Below are positions 55,803 through 64,000 of a stretch of 64,000 nucleotides of DNA, piece after piece. The notes under the pieces are model-generated. The model saw only the letters and a list, made by a program, of their open reading frames with translations. It searched no databases and was not told the DNA's origin. Source of the DNA: Bos javanicus (lineage: Eukaryota > Chordata > Mammalia > Artiodactyla > Bovidae). Numbering within the stretch: position 1 is the first letter of the stretch; each line of letters starts with the position of its first letter. A program made the position numbers and the translations under genes. The stretch lies in NCBI RefSeq assembly GCF_032452875.1, contig NC_083869.1:119666001-119730000 (forward strand). The letters run 5' to 3'.

Positions 55803-56849
55803 CTCCACTGGCCACTTTGCTACCCCCATCCCCAGCCAATTTTCCTCTGGAGACACTTGGACAGGCCCGCTGACCCCATGATCTTGGGGCCACAACCACT
55901 CTGGATCCCCCTGAGAGGAGTCATGCCCGCCTGGCAGAACCAGCCCAAGAGGCTCTATTTGTCCTTGTTTTCACCAAACTAGGGACAGAAGGCAGACGGG
56001 GGAGCTGTCCAGGAGAGGCACATATCAAGGATAGAGTAAGATTAGCTTGAAATGATTTAAATTTCCTGATGGCTTCAGGAGAAGAGGTTCTAAATATTCA
56101 TAATTTCTCATGCAAGGCTCCATGGGGCGTATGAGCCAAAATTGTGAACAGCTTCAGGTGAAAAGAAAACCCACATCCCCCTCAAAAAGCACATCACACA
56201 CACACACACACACAAAAGCACATCACACGATGCAAATAGGAAACCAACCACAGAATGTGTTCTTTCTGAGATCCTTGGTCTTACCCCGCCAAGCCTGGAG
56301 AAAACCACCCACCCCATAATTCCCTGAACTGAGATTCGTAAGGTAACCGGACCCACTCCGCAAGTTACACAGGAACCTTCTGAGTCTCCAAAGCAGAAAG
56401 GAAATTTTCAGTCATTTGTTTCCTCTGATAACAGAGAGAAGATGGAGTAGAATTAGAGGGCCCTCTGTTAGCTAAATTTAATTTTAATTTAATTCACCAC
56501 ATCTGACTTCTCAGCTGTCCAGTGTCCTGAGCAGAGCTTCCTGACATGGCCAAGATGATCAGAATCACTTGGGACAAAAGCCACATGGCCAATCCTATCC
56601 TCGGAGACACGGATTCACTGGATCAGGGGGTGGGTGGGGGAAGGAATCTGTATTTTTAACAAGATTCCTGGAGGATTTGGATACAAATCAAACCAGAATT
56701 GGGAACATGGCTGTTAGATCCATTCAGAGGCAAAATCCTTGTCTCCACCTCTTCCCTCCTCCTCAGACTAATTACTAAAAAAGAAGTGCCATGAGTAAAT
56801 AAAGACAGCTTTCAAGATGTTCACGGAATGAGTTTTTTTTTTTTTTTTT
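55803..56849. other. Region just downstream of NPPC, no gene
   Basis: A (CA)n run lies at about 56194-56214. A T-run at 56833-56851 (A-run on the NPPC strand) borders the predicted 3' end of NPPC. No other feature recognised. Confidence 0.45.
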
Positions 56850-57315
56850 TTACATTTTTCAACTAGTTAAGACAAAAACATTACAATGATTGACTTCTTT
56901 CATTTAGTTACATAAATAAAATTTTTATAAATATCTCTTTATAAACAATATAAATAGCTTTACAACATAAATACATTTATGCATGACATGAATTTACAAA
57001 CAGCAATGTTTTACAGCTGGTTTTGTCAGTCTCTTAAAAACTGTCCCTTGTCATCACGTTGGTGTAGGTGTGTGTGTTTCATGTATATAATATATATATA
57101 ATATATAACTTTTTATTTTTCATTAAAAAAAAACAAATGACAAAATCATACCCCCCTCCCTAAATAATCATAAAACAGCTGGTGTTGTGTATCCCCAGTA
57201 CCAGGAAAAAAAAAAAAAAAGAAATGTAAAAGCCACATTGCGCTGGAGGTGCTTCCAGATGCGAGGAGGCTGATGACCAAGGGTGACCTCAGCAAAACGC
57301 AGCAAGTCCCCAGTC
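56850..57315 (-). other. NPPC: NPPC predicted non-coding last exon (3' UTR)
   Basis: On the minus strand, a strong acceptor (C/T-rich 'ccctggccctctgtgtttcag') ends at 57316. The exon starts at 57315 with 'gactgggga', which would follow the donor at 60490/60489. The segment is A/T-rich, contains several ATTTA words (TAAAT on the plus strand, e.g. 56912-56975), which fits an unstable, tightly regulated message, and an AATAAA at plus 57112-57117. TATAAA variants lie at 56924-56929 and 56938-56943. The 3' end is uncertain: about 56850 if the distal variants are used, about 57090 if the AATAAA is used. A genomic A-run (NPPC strand) sits exactly at the distal end. The overall gene length (about 4.6 kb) agrees with what I remember for human NPPC. 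Confidence 0.65.
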
Positions 57316-60300
57316 CTGAAACACAGAGGGCCAGGGGAACTCAGCTGAGCAAGCCCAGCCTGCAGGGCACATCTAGAACCTTCCTCCCACTCCAGCTGTA
57401 GCAGGAGGCGTAGTCCCTCCACCTCTGCCCTACAGGCCCCGACGGAGGCCTTGCTGCAGAGGGATAAGGCCCTTCCACTCAGGTCCTCCCCAGGCCCTCA
57501 GCCGTCACCTGTCCAAGCACAGGTGGAACCAGAAAGTCAGCCAGCCCTCCGCCCCCTCTGTCTAAGCGCAGGCACTCAGTGGGACACAGTGAGGGAAGGG
57601 AAAGGGAAAACGCCCCTGCCCAACCCCCCCCCCCCAATTTTAGCTACAATACAAACCCTCGGTCACGTGCTTGCCTTGGCTTTGTAAGTCTGGGGGACAA
57701 TGGAGGGAAGGGGGAGAGAAGCGTCTGAAGAGTGGGGAATTCTGGGCCCAAATCCTGACTCGGACAAGTACTTCCGGGACAGCTCTGGAGAGCTTTTTAG
57801 GCTCGCTTTCCTCACCCATAAAATGGGATAATAGCCACCTCCCAGGGCTGCCACACAGGGCACTGGCAGGGTGTCTGGGTCACAGCGGCCCAGTAAATAG
57901 CACTTCCTTCCCCGGCTGGCTTCTCCTGAGAACATCTCGCACCTGCCCTGGGGAGATGAGTGGTCGTGCTGGGTTAGCAGAAGCGTTTGATGAGGGCTGC
58001 ATCCAGTCTCTGCTAGTGGGTATGAGGGTGAACGGGTGTGAGGGTGCCGCAGGACTGGAGGAAGGCCGCCTCGGAGGCAGGGTGGTGGACAGCGCGAGCA
58101 GAGGGTCCCTGGGCCTCAAGGCCTTGGTGAACTCTCCCCCAGCCCCGTTCTCTGGCCGTCCCATGTGTTTAAACAGATGACAGATGTCTGTGAGGTGTTC
58201 ATTCAGGCACCCTCCACACCTCGTCTTTGTCATTAGCATTTTATAATCAAGGCTATAACCATCAGCGATAGTCATTTTGGCGGCTGGTTAGAGCCAAAGT
58301 CAACTCCTGAGTGGAGGCATGGCCACTGCTTCGGAAGAGCTTTCATCAATGGGGAACCCTAAGCTGTCTTTCTCTTTTTAGCCCAGACAGTGAGATAGCT
58401 TGGGCATCGCCACCAGGAGGCTGCTGGCAACAGGAAGGATGCTCTGCCTTCTCACGGAGATAGGGGTGAGGGTGGGGCTGAGATGGTTGTGGATGTTGGA
58501 GGTTAGTGTTCAGCTAAAAGAGAACTTCCAGGAAGTTGACAAACTTCCTCATTCAAAGGGGTCAAGAAGTCTTAGCAACCTCGATTCCTCCCTCAGGGTC
58601 CTTCTCCCCACCCCCACTTGATACCCACAGACAACCATATCTGAGAACAAGGAACCTATGGGATGTGCACGGCAGGGGCTTGACCTGATGCCAGGACCTT
58701 ATCCCATCCTCTGCTAACTCATAATACCATTTGTTTGGATTCTCAAGTTGGAACTTGATGCTTAAATCACAAGTTGAAAGTCTAAGGCCTGTGGCTCCAT
58801 CTCTTCGTTGCTGAGATAGGAGAGAATAGAACAAACCCATCACAAGGGTAGCTTCTAAAGACTGGGGCACATGTGCTAGAATCACAGCAAGTTAAGATCT
58901 CAGACAAACGAAGCCCTTGCAGGAGGAGCACACAGCCCAGCCATGTCTGGCTGCAGAGAGGAAAGATACCAGCTAAATGCTAGGGCAGGTGGGTGAGGGG
59001 TGCCCCTAAGTTGGGTGAGGCAGGTTTTGTGGATCATTGACAGACATTTTTCAGAGCCCCTTTGGGCATTTTACAGGCCCCAGACCATCTTTGGCTGGCA
59101 TCTGGCCCTTAACATGCTCATGAGTTCATTTGGGGAGGTTCACAGACAACTATAGCTCAGGTGAGGTTTTCAAATTTTTTTTTTTTTTTTTAGGTGAGGT
59201 TTTCTGTATCGAAGCCTCAGGCGTTGTGCTGGAGAGCTTCAGAGAGGGGCGCTCTTGTCCTCTGTGGGGGAAGACAGTGTGGACACTGATATGGCTTCTG
59301 GGATGAGAGAACAGCTTGGTCTGGAGTGGGACAGAAAGGCTGTGGGACAGGGAACGACAGCAGCTGGCCGCAGGCAAGGCTGGACACCGGAAAGGGTCAG
59401 ATTCTAAAGCAGCTGAATGTCAGTTCCAGAGGTTGGATGTTGTTTGTTGTTCGGACACTGATGGGCAGCAGGGATGGAGAGGATGGGGAAAGGAGGGAAG
59501 GACCTTGGCCCAGTATCTTGCCAGGATGCAGCGCTCGGCAGGGGCAGAAGGTAGCACGGGGGTTTCCAGCCTGGTGCAGGGGTAGAAGGCCATGCCAGAA
59601 ACCCGGGTGTGGAGCCTCCGCATGGTGGGGGTGGCGGGTAGCGGGTGGGGAGGAGCTCAGTTTGGGATATGTTTGAGTTTGAGGTTGGGGCAAAAAAAGA
59701 TTTATTTTAGTTTCTGTTTCCTTGCCCTGAAATAGTGCCATGAACACTGAGGTTGGATCCTGAAGTCACATGGATTGCAGCAGCGTCAGGACCCTGGACA
59801 GGCCAGCTTGCCCACAGCCACGGTTTAGAGACCAGACAAGAACCAGAATGCTCTGGGACTGAAATGCTCCCTGGTGGTGCTAACAAGTGGCTATTCTGTA
59901 TATTGGGAGGGGGCAGGTGTCACCCCAAGTCTGTCCCATCACAGGGACAACAGACCCAGGGAGCTGTCCTGACCCCTGGGCTGCTTACTACCCAGCACCA
60001 TGATGCAGTGGCTGGCAAGTGAATTTACCCTTGACTTGTATGTATGCCCTCCTCCTTTGCTCCCACAAACCCAGGATCACCCCTCAACCTCGCCCCTCCC
60101 CCACCCCCAGTTGGAGAACTGGGGCCAATGCTGCTGGTTGCTCTGTGGTCCTGGGGTGGTTGGGACCCCACCAAGCTGTCTCTGATTCTCCAGAGGAAGT
60201 CAGATGGGTTCATCTATGCTAAGCCATTTCTGACCTTGCCAAAGTTCCCCGACTACTTTTCCCTCACTTTATCCATCTGTAAAATGGGATGATAAATGTT

Positions 60301-60489
60301 CCTGGGGCAAAAGTCAAGCACACACACAGTCCTATGTCCGGATGGGCTGGTCGTGAGGAGGAAAGCTCCCAGGGCTACGGGATCAGGGGGGAACCGGCCT
60401 GCGGGAGAGGGTACAGGTTTGGTTCTGGGGGCTTCGCGGGGGTGCTGGGTGTGCAAGAGAGCCCGGAGGCCAGGGTTGGTGGTACTCAC
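57316..60489 (-). other. NPPC: NPPC intron 2 (in the 3' UTR)
   Basis: 3174 bp from donor GTGAGT (plus 60484-60489 reads 'actcac') to the acceptor at 57316-57317. It holds MIR remnants at about 57735-57870 ('cacccataaaatgggataat', minus) and 60190-60300 ('tccatctgtaaaatgggatg', minus), a T-run with a flanking 13-bp duplication at 59159-59204, and several non-credible frames. No Bov-tA, BOV-A2 or BovB was recognised in it, in contrast to the intergenic DNA to the left. Confidence 0.65.
59159..59204 (-). repeat. Bare poly(A) insertion with 13-bp target duplication in NPPC intron 2
   Basis: 'aggtgaggttttc' at 59159-59171 is repeated exactly at 59192-59204. Between them lies only 'aaa' plus a run of about 17 T (59172-59191). 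This is the footprint of target-primed reverse transcription that copied nothing but a poly(A) tail (minus-strand sense). Confidence 0.75.
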
Positions 60490-60509
60490 CGCCGCCAGGG
60501 GTCGCCGCA
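60490..60509 (-). other. NPPC: NPPC exon 2, 3' UTR part and donor
   Basis: After the TAG stop, 20 bases of UTR (ending 'ctggcggcg') lead to a consensus donor GTGAGT. A stop codon 20 nt before the last exon junction is too close (under about 50 nt) to trigger nonsense-mediated decay, so the layout is compatible with a normal mRNA. Confidence 0.75.
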
Positions 60510-61312
60510 CTAACATCCCAGGCCGCTCATGGAGCCGATCCTGTCCAGCTTGAGGCCGAAGCAGCCCTTGGACAAACCCTTCTTGTTGCCTCCTTTGTAT
60601 TTGCGCGCGTTGGGGTGCTCGTGCAGGAGGCGGGTCCACGCCGCCCGGGACTTGGTGTCCACGCGCAGGTCCCGAAGCAGTCGCGATCGGTCGTCCTTGA
60701 GATTGGCGCCGCCGCCCCCGGGAGTCTTGTCGCCTTTCTTCTGACCGCCGCCCGCAGCCTGGGGCTCGGCCACCTCCTCGCCGGACGGAGTTCGCGGGAC
60801 CTCCAAGGGAAAGGACGGGTAGGTGAAGGCACGCGCCGCGGCAGCGCGGGGGACTCTGCGGGGCCGCCGATGGTCCGGCGGGGAGTCCTGAGAACGCCCG
60901 TCACAGGTGCCCGGCAGCTCGGCCCTGCGTCCACCTGCCTCGAGGCCGCCGTGGTCCGCTCCCTCGGGGAGCCCTTTGCCCTCCTCTCCTTTGCCCCTTG
61001 CGGGGCTGACCACTCTGTGGTCGGGGCTGCGCATTTTTGGACGCTATCCTGAGTCCGGGCTTCGAGGGCCCCCCAGCTGTCCCCCGCGCGCATCTCAGGG
61101 GAGAGAGCCGTCTTTCCGCCCCCACTGCTCTCACCCCTCACCCCGGTGCGCCACACCCTCCTAGAAACCCCAGCCCTCCCATTGCCCCTCACAGGTTCCG
61201 ACGTCCCAGCGACAGTACCCACCTTTGGCGGCGCCCCGGGCTTGGCTTCGGAGGGCCGGAGCGAGAGTAGCGCGAGCAGCAGGGCGCAGGCCAGCAGCTG
61301 GGAGAGGTGCAT
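60510..61312 (-). CDS. NPPC: C-type natriuretic peptide precursor (two coding exons)
   Basis: Encodes prepro-CNP, a secreted peptide hormone whose mature form activates the guanylyl cyclase receptor NPR-B (NPR2) and raises cGMP; known for endochondral bone growth, vascular and oocyte-arrest roles. Exon 1 coding is 61312-61223 (30 codons) and exon 2 coding is 60800-60510 (96 codons plus TAG), joined in phase 0 across a 422-bp intron (donor GTGGGT, acceptor TTGGAG). Total 126 residues, the usual mammalian length. Residues 1-23 form a signal peptide (M-H-L-S-Q-L-L-A-C-A-L-L-L...S-E-A). A furin-type site R-L-L-R ends at residue 73, releasing a 53-residue form; K-K at 103-104 precedes the 22-residue form (105-126). 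Cys110 and Cys126 close the 17-residue ring containing C-F-G-L-K-L-D-R-I-G; there is no C-terminal tail after Cys126, the hallmark of CNP against ANP and BNP. The start has a good context (caccATGc). No lesion seen. Confidence 0.98.
60801..61222 (-). other. NPPC: NPPC intron 1
   Basis: 422 bp, GC-rich, GT...AG bounded (donor GTGGGT at plus 61217-61222, acceptor AG at plus 60801-60802), phase 0, separating the signal-peptide exon from the prohormone exon. The long minus frame that runs through it (60527-61525) is open because of the GC content and is not the protein. Confidence 0.88.
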
Positions 61313-61460
61313 GGTGCCCGTGGGGTGCCTGGGCGCAGACGAGCGGCAGCGAGGGTGCGCGGGGCGGGCGAGCCGACAGGCAGGCGAGCGCGGAGCAGGC
61401 TGGCCGGGCTGCGATGCGGACGCGGGTCCCAGTGCTGCGCGGCGCCGGCTGGGTGCGCTC
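61313..61460 (-). other. NPPC: NPPC 5' UTR (predicted)
   Basis: About 145 nt from a start site 25-30 nt below the TATA box to the ATG at 61312. No upstream ATG on this strand. Very GC-rich. Confidence 0.65.
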
Positions 61461-61484
61461 TGAGTCCGCGGCTCCGCTCGCGCC

Positions 61485-61550
61485 TTTATAATCCAACCTG
61501 CCGCTGATGTCATCCTCCCGCCCACAGGGCCGTCCGGGCCAATGGCACAC
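61485..61550 (-). promoter_or_regulatory. NPPC core promoter: TATA box, CRE-like site, GC-rich element, inverted CCAAT
   Basis: On the minus strand: TATAAA at plus 61485-61490 (context 'ggattataaaggcgcg'), TGACATCA at 61505-61512 (one base off the cAMP-response element TGACGTCA), a GC-rich 'gggcgggagga' at about 61512-61522, and ATTGG (inverted CCAAT) at 61539-61543. Spacing (TATA about 173 nt above the ATG, CRE-like site about 20 bp above TATA, CCAAT box about 50 bp above TATA) is that of a classical regulated promoter. From memory of the literature, GC-rich elements here mediate TGF-beta-type induction; the sequence alone does not show this. Confidence 0.75.
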
Positions 61551-61784
61551 GCGCCGAGGGCCGGGAGGGGGCCGCGGGGGCTCCCCCTCGGCCCCCACCC
61601 TCACCCTACCCTGGAGGGATCCCGCGGCTCGGCGGGCTCCCTCTGGACTGCTCTCCAAGCTGCAAAGCGGCGCGCACAAGGGACCAAGGATTGCAGGGAG
61701 CGCGCCCTAGCATGCCAAGCGTCCGTGCACCCGGTGCCCTGCGCACAAGCTTGGCCCTCAACCCACACGCTCGTCCTGGAAAGG

Positions 61785-61905
61785 ATCAGTTTTCCTCTTT
61801 GCAGGTGCAAAGATGGGCTCAGAGGAATTAAATCACTTGACCAAAAGCACACAGCCAGAAAGTTGGCACAGTCCGAAATCCACCCAGAGCTGCCTTGTTG
61901 CCAAT
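61785..61905 (+). repeat. MIR SINE remnant upstream of the NPPC promoter
   Basis: 'tttgcaggtgcaaagatggg', 'ctcagaggaattaaatcact', 'agcacacagccagaaagttg' match the MIR core in plus orientation, about 0.3 kb above the transcription start. Confidence 0.65.
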
Positions 61906-64000
61906 CTCTTCCCCGGGGCACCTGACGGGCGAGAGGCACCGATGCCTTGAGACTGAGGAGGCGGATGGTGGAGCGGGAGGTCGGGGAGGGAGGCGCAAGA
62001 AGACAGGGATTTGCCCGGGGCCGCAGGGGGGGAGCGCAAGCCCTACACCACAGAATGCAAGCTTTTCGCCTGCGGGTGAGAGCAAAAAAACAGAAAACTG
62101 CGGGTGTGTTTGAGATGCGAGTGTTCCTGCGTGTGTACCGAAGCCCCGTGTGCCGGACGCGGTGACTCTAAGTGCGTCCTCAGCCCGGGTCGGCTGCACA
62201 GAACGTCCCCGGGTCTGACCCGCCAGATGGCTCCCGTCTGCACCGGCGGGGGCGCGCCTGACCCAGTCTGCACCCACGCGAGGATCCGCAGCGCGGGGCT
62301 GTCGCTCCAGTGTCCTGTGCACCTGCACAGTCTGGGGCGCGAGCTTCACCCGACCCCGAGCCGGGTCCGGCTTCTGTGAGCCGTAACAGGTGGTCGCGTT
62401 CGCGTTCTCTGCCCTGAGTGGTTCCCGTCGTAGTTGTCGGTACACGCCCAAGTATCCCTGCCGCCCACGACTCCTTCTCCTGGAAAGGGCGTCTCCGCAG
62501 GCTGAGGAGTCATTTGGGATGGGCGGCGGAGACAGAGGATCCTAAGAACTGAGTGAGGTGTGGGAATCTATGACTCCGTGACTGCCTCCGAACAGGACTC
62601 AGCTGGAGAGCAGAGACCAGGGGAGGGCGCGCTGGCGGACCCCTGAGGCCAAGACGACCCGGAGGGTTGGAGGCACCCGGATGACCTTTTTCGGGGAAAG
62701 GAAGCTGCTCCCCATGCCTGAAGGCTACTGGAGTCAAGAGGGACCGGGAGAACCAGGTGTCTTCTGGTGGATCCCACAGCAGAGGCTGATGCAAAACCAT
62801 ATGCTCTCTCTTTCCCACCCTAGCATTCTGCGCTGGAAAGTGCAGGTGCCTTTGTTTAGGAAATAACCTACCTGTGAGGCCTGAGCTTGGGGTAGCAGAT
62901 CTCCTGAACTCCAAGATGACCATCAGCAGTGTGTCCTTTGTGTTTTGATGAGTTGGCTCACCACCTTCAGGCAGCCACCCTGATTGCCTGTCTATAGTTG
63001 CACCGGGACAGTGGCACCACTCTTTTCATTTGAAGAGAAAAGAAGAGATACTGAAGAGGAAAAGGGAGGGATCGCCGGGTGGAGGATGGAAGTTCCCTCT
63101 CCTTTTTGTCTATTGGACAAACAGGATTGTTACCAACCTGGAACTTCTTTGAGATTTGCTTTGTTTATACAGGTTTAAGGAGCCAGGCAGATTGGGCCAG
63201 GCATGGGGTTGGTTTCCAGGGAGCAGCAGCTACATCCTCTGAAACCCCTTATTAAGGACAGGTTGGGAGCTTCATGGGCACCTCCTTCTGTCTGAATATC
63301 TGTAGGCTGGTTCTTCCTGTCTTCTGTGTCCCTTGTTTGTACTTGGTGACGGCTGGGTAACCATCTAGGTAGGTCTCCTCTCTCTTTGAGCTTTGAGATT
63401 ACATGCAGTAAATCAACCCTGCCCCACCCCCATCCCAGGGTGGACAGAATCAACACCCTGGGCTCTACCTGCCCCCGTCTGTGGAACAGTTTTCTGGTGA
63501 GCCCTCACTTCTGAACACTAGCCTGCGGTCCTTTGGGGCAGGTCAGATCCTGGAAGAGTTACTTGTGGCATGAGGCTTCCCTGGGACAGATTAGGGTTCA
63601 GTTCCTGCTTCCCTGGGGCCTGAGAGGTGGGATGGATAGAAGTGGGAGGATGGTGCTGGAGGGACCTCCAGGGAAGGAGGTAGTCAGCACATGACTGCCT
63701 TGGCGATGGAAGCTCCCCACCCCTCCTCCCCGTTTCCTTGCTCAGAAAGCTGCAGAGAAGGCTCTCTCTGCCTCCTGGGCTAGACCTGGGACTCAGATTC
63801 CTTCTTCCTGTTTTTTCCTCCATAAGGTCTGCTCCTTCTTGCTCTGGCCCCAGAGGCCAGGCCTGGGAAAGTTGGAACCACTGAGCAGCTGAGCGTGAGC
63901 TGTTTGTGGCCCTTTATTGAATGCCCAGTGTGATAACTCCTCTTGATGGCAAAGGAGAGAGAAAAGGTCACTGGGTCTCAGGAGCCTGGCCGTTCTGTAG
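61906..64000. other. 5' flank of NPPC, no further gene
   Basis: GC-rich to about 62400, then ordinary unique DNA. The 207-codon minus frame at 61828-62451 lies in the CG-rich stretch, has no recognisable domain and crosses the MIR. No young SINE was recognised here, so the sequence may include conserved regulatory DNA, but I see no defined element. Confidence 0.45.

Larger units (their letters stand above)
60480..61760. promoter_or_regulatory. CpG island over NPPC promoter, exon 1, intron 1 and exon 2
   Basis: Visibly dense CG dinucleotides and high GC from the end of exon 2 through the promoter, with a second CG-rich stretch at about 61910-62370. Both strands are open for long distances because stop codons are scarce in such DNA. 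Confidence 0.8.

Noticed and set aside
1..56800. Exons of a neighbouring gene such as COPS7B or DIS3L2
   Set aside because: Looked for conserved protein frames flanked by splice sites on both strands; found none that I could recognise.
60527..61525. 332-codon open frame on the minus strand overlapping NPPC
   Set aside because: It contains the real signal peptide but then runs through intron 1, and it reads exon 2 out of frame. It is open only because the CpG island has few stop codons.
61828..62451. 207-codon minus-strand frame upstream of NPPC
   Set aside because: Lies in CG-rich DNA and crosses a MIR remnant; low-complexity Pro/Arg/Ala composition; no domain.

Overview
The window is nuclear DNA from a bovid ruminant (cattle, sheep or goat type). 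This rests on dense Bov-tA and BOV-A2 SINEs, BovB (RTE-type) LINE fragments, CHR-type tRNA-derived SINEs, bovine-type L1 3' ends and mariner-derived MITEs, on an older mammalian background of MIR, L2 and MLT1 (MaLR) repeats. The sequence does not let me choose between genera. There are no bacterial features (operons, CRISPR, IS elements).

Only one functional protein gene is supported: NPPC, encoding the C-type natriuretic peptide precursor, on the minus strand at about 56.85-61.46 kb. Its promoter (TATA box, CRE-like site, inverted CCAAT, CpG island) lies at 61.45-61.55 kb. Coding exon 1 is 61312-61223. Coding exon 2 is 60800-60510, continuing as 3' UTR to 60490. A predicted non-coding last exon is 57315 to about 56850. 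The joined reading frame is 126 codons, with intact splice sites, signal peptide, furin-type site and two-cysteine natriuretic ring.

Everything to the left (1-56.8 kb) reads as intergenic DNA downstream of NPPC. From memory of human 2q37, this would be the side facing COPS7B; no exon of that or any other gene was recognised here. Its content is retroelement history: a BovB LINE with a twin-priming inversion (2-3 kb); a trimeric BOV-A SINE nested in a Bov-tA nested in an L1 (10.7-11.7 kb); a solo LTR with perfect 7-bp termini and a 5-bp target duplication (21.25-21.67 kb); an internally deleted endogenous retrovirus with two LTRs and a serine-tRNA-like primer site (27.9-30.6 kb); an RPL23A processed pseudogene split by a later BOV-A2 (43.8-44.6 kb); a cluster of BovB pieces (44.9-48.3 kb); and an eight-copy minisatellite built from a 26-bp core plus CA runs (51.9-52.4 kb).

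The right end (61.5-64 kb) is the GC-rich 5' flank of NPPC with a MIR remnant and no further gene. I found no convincing new protein-coding system. The most useful observations are the NPPC gene structure and several insertion events whose mechanisms can be read from target-site duplications.
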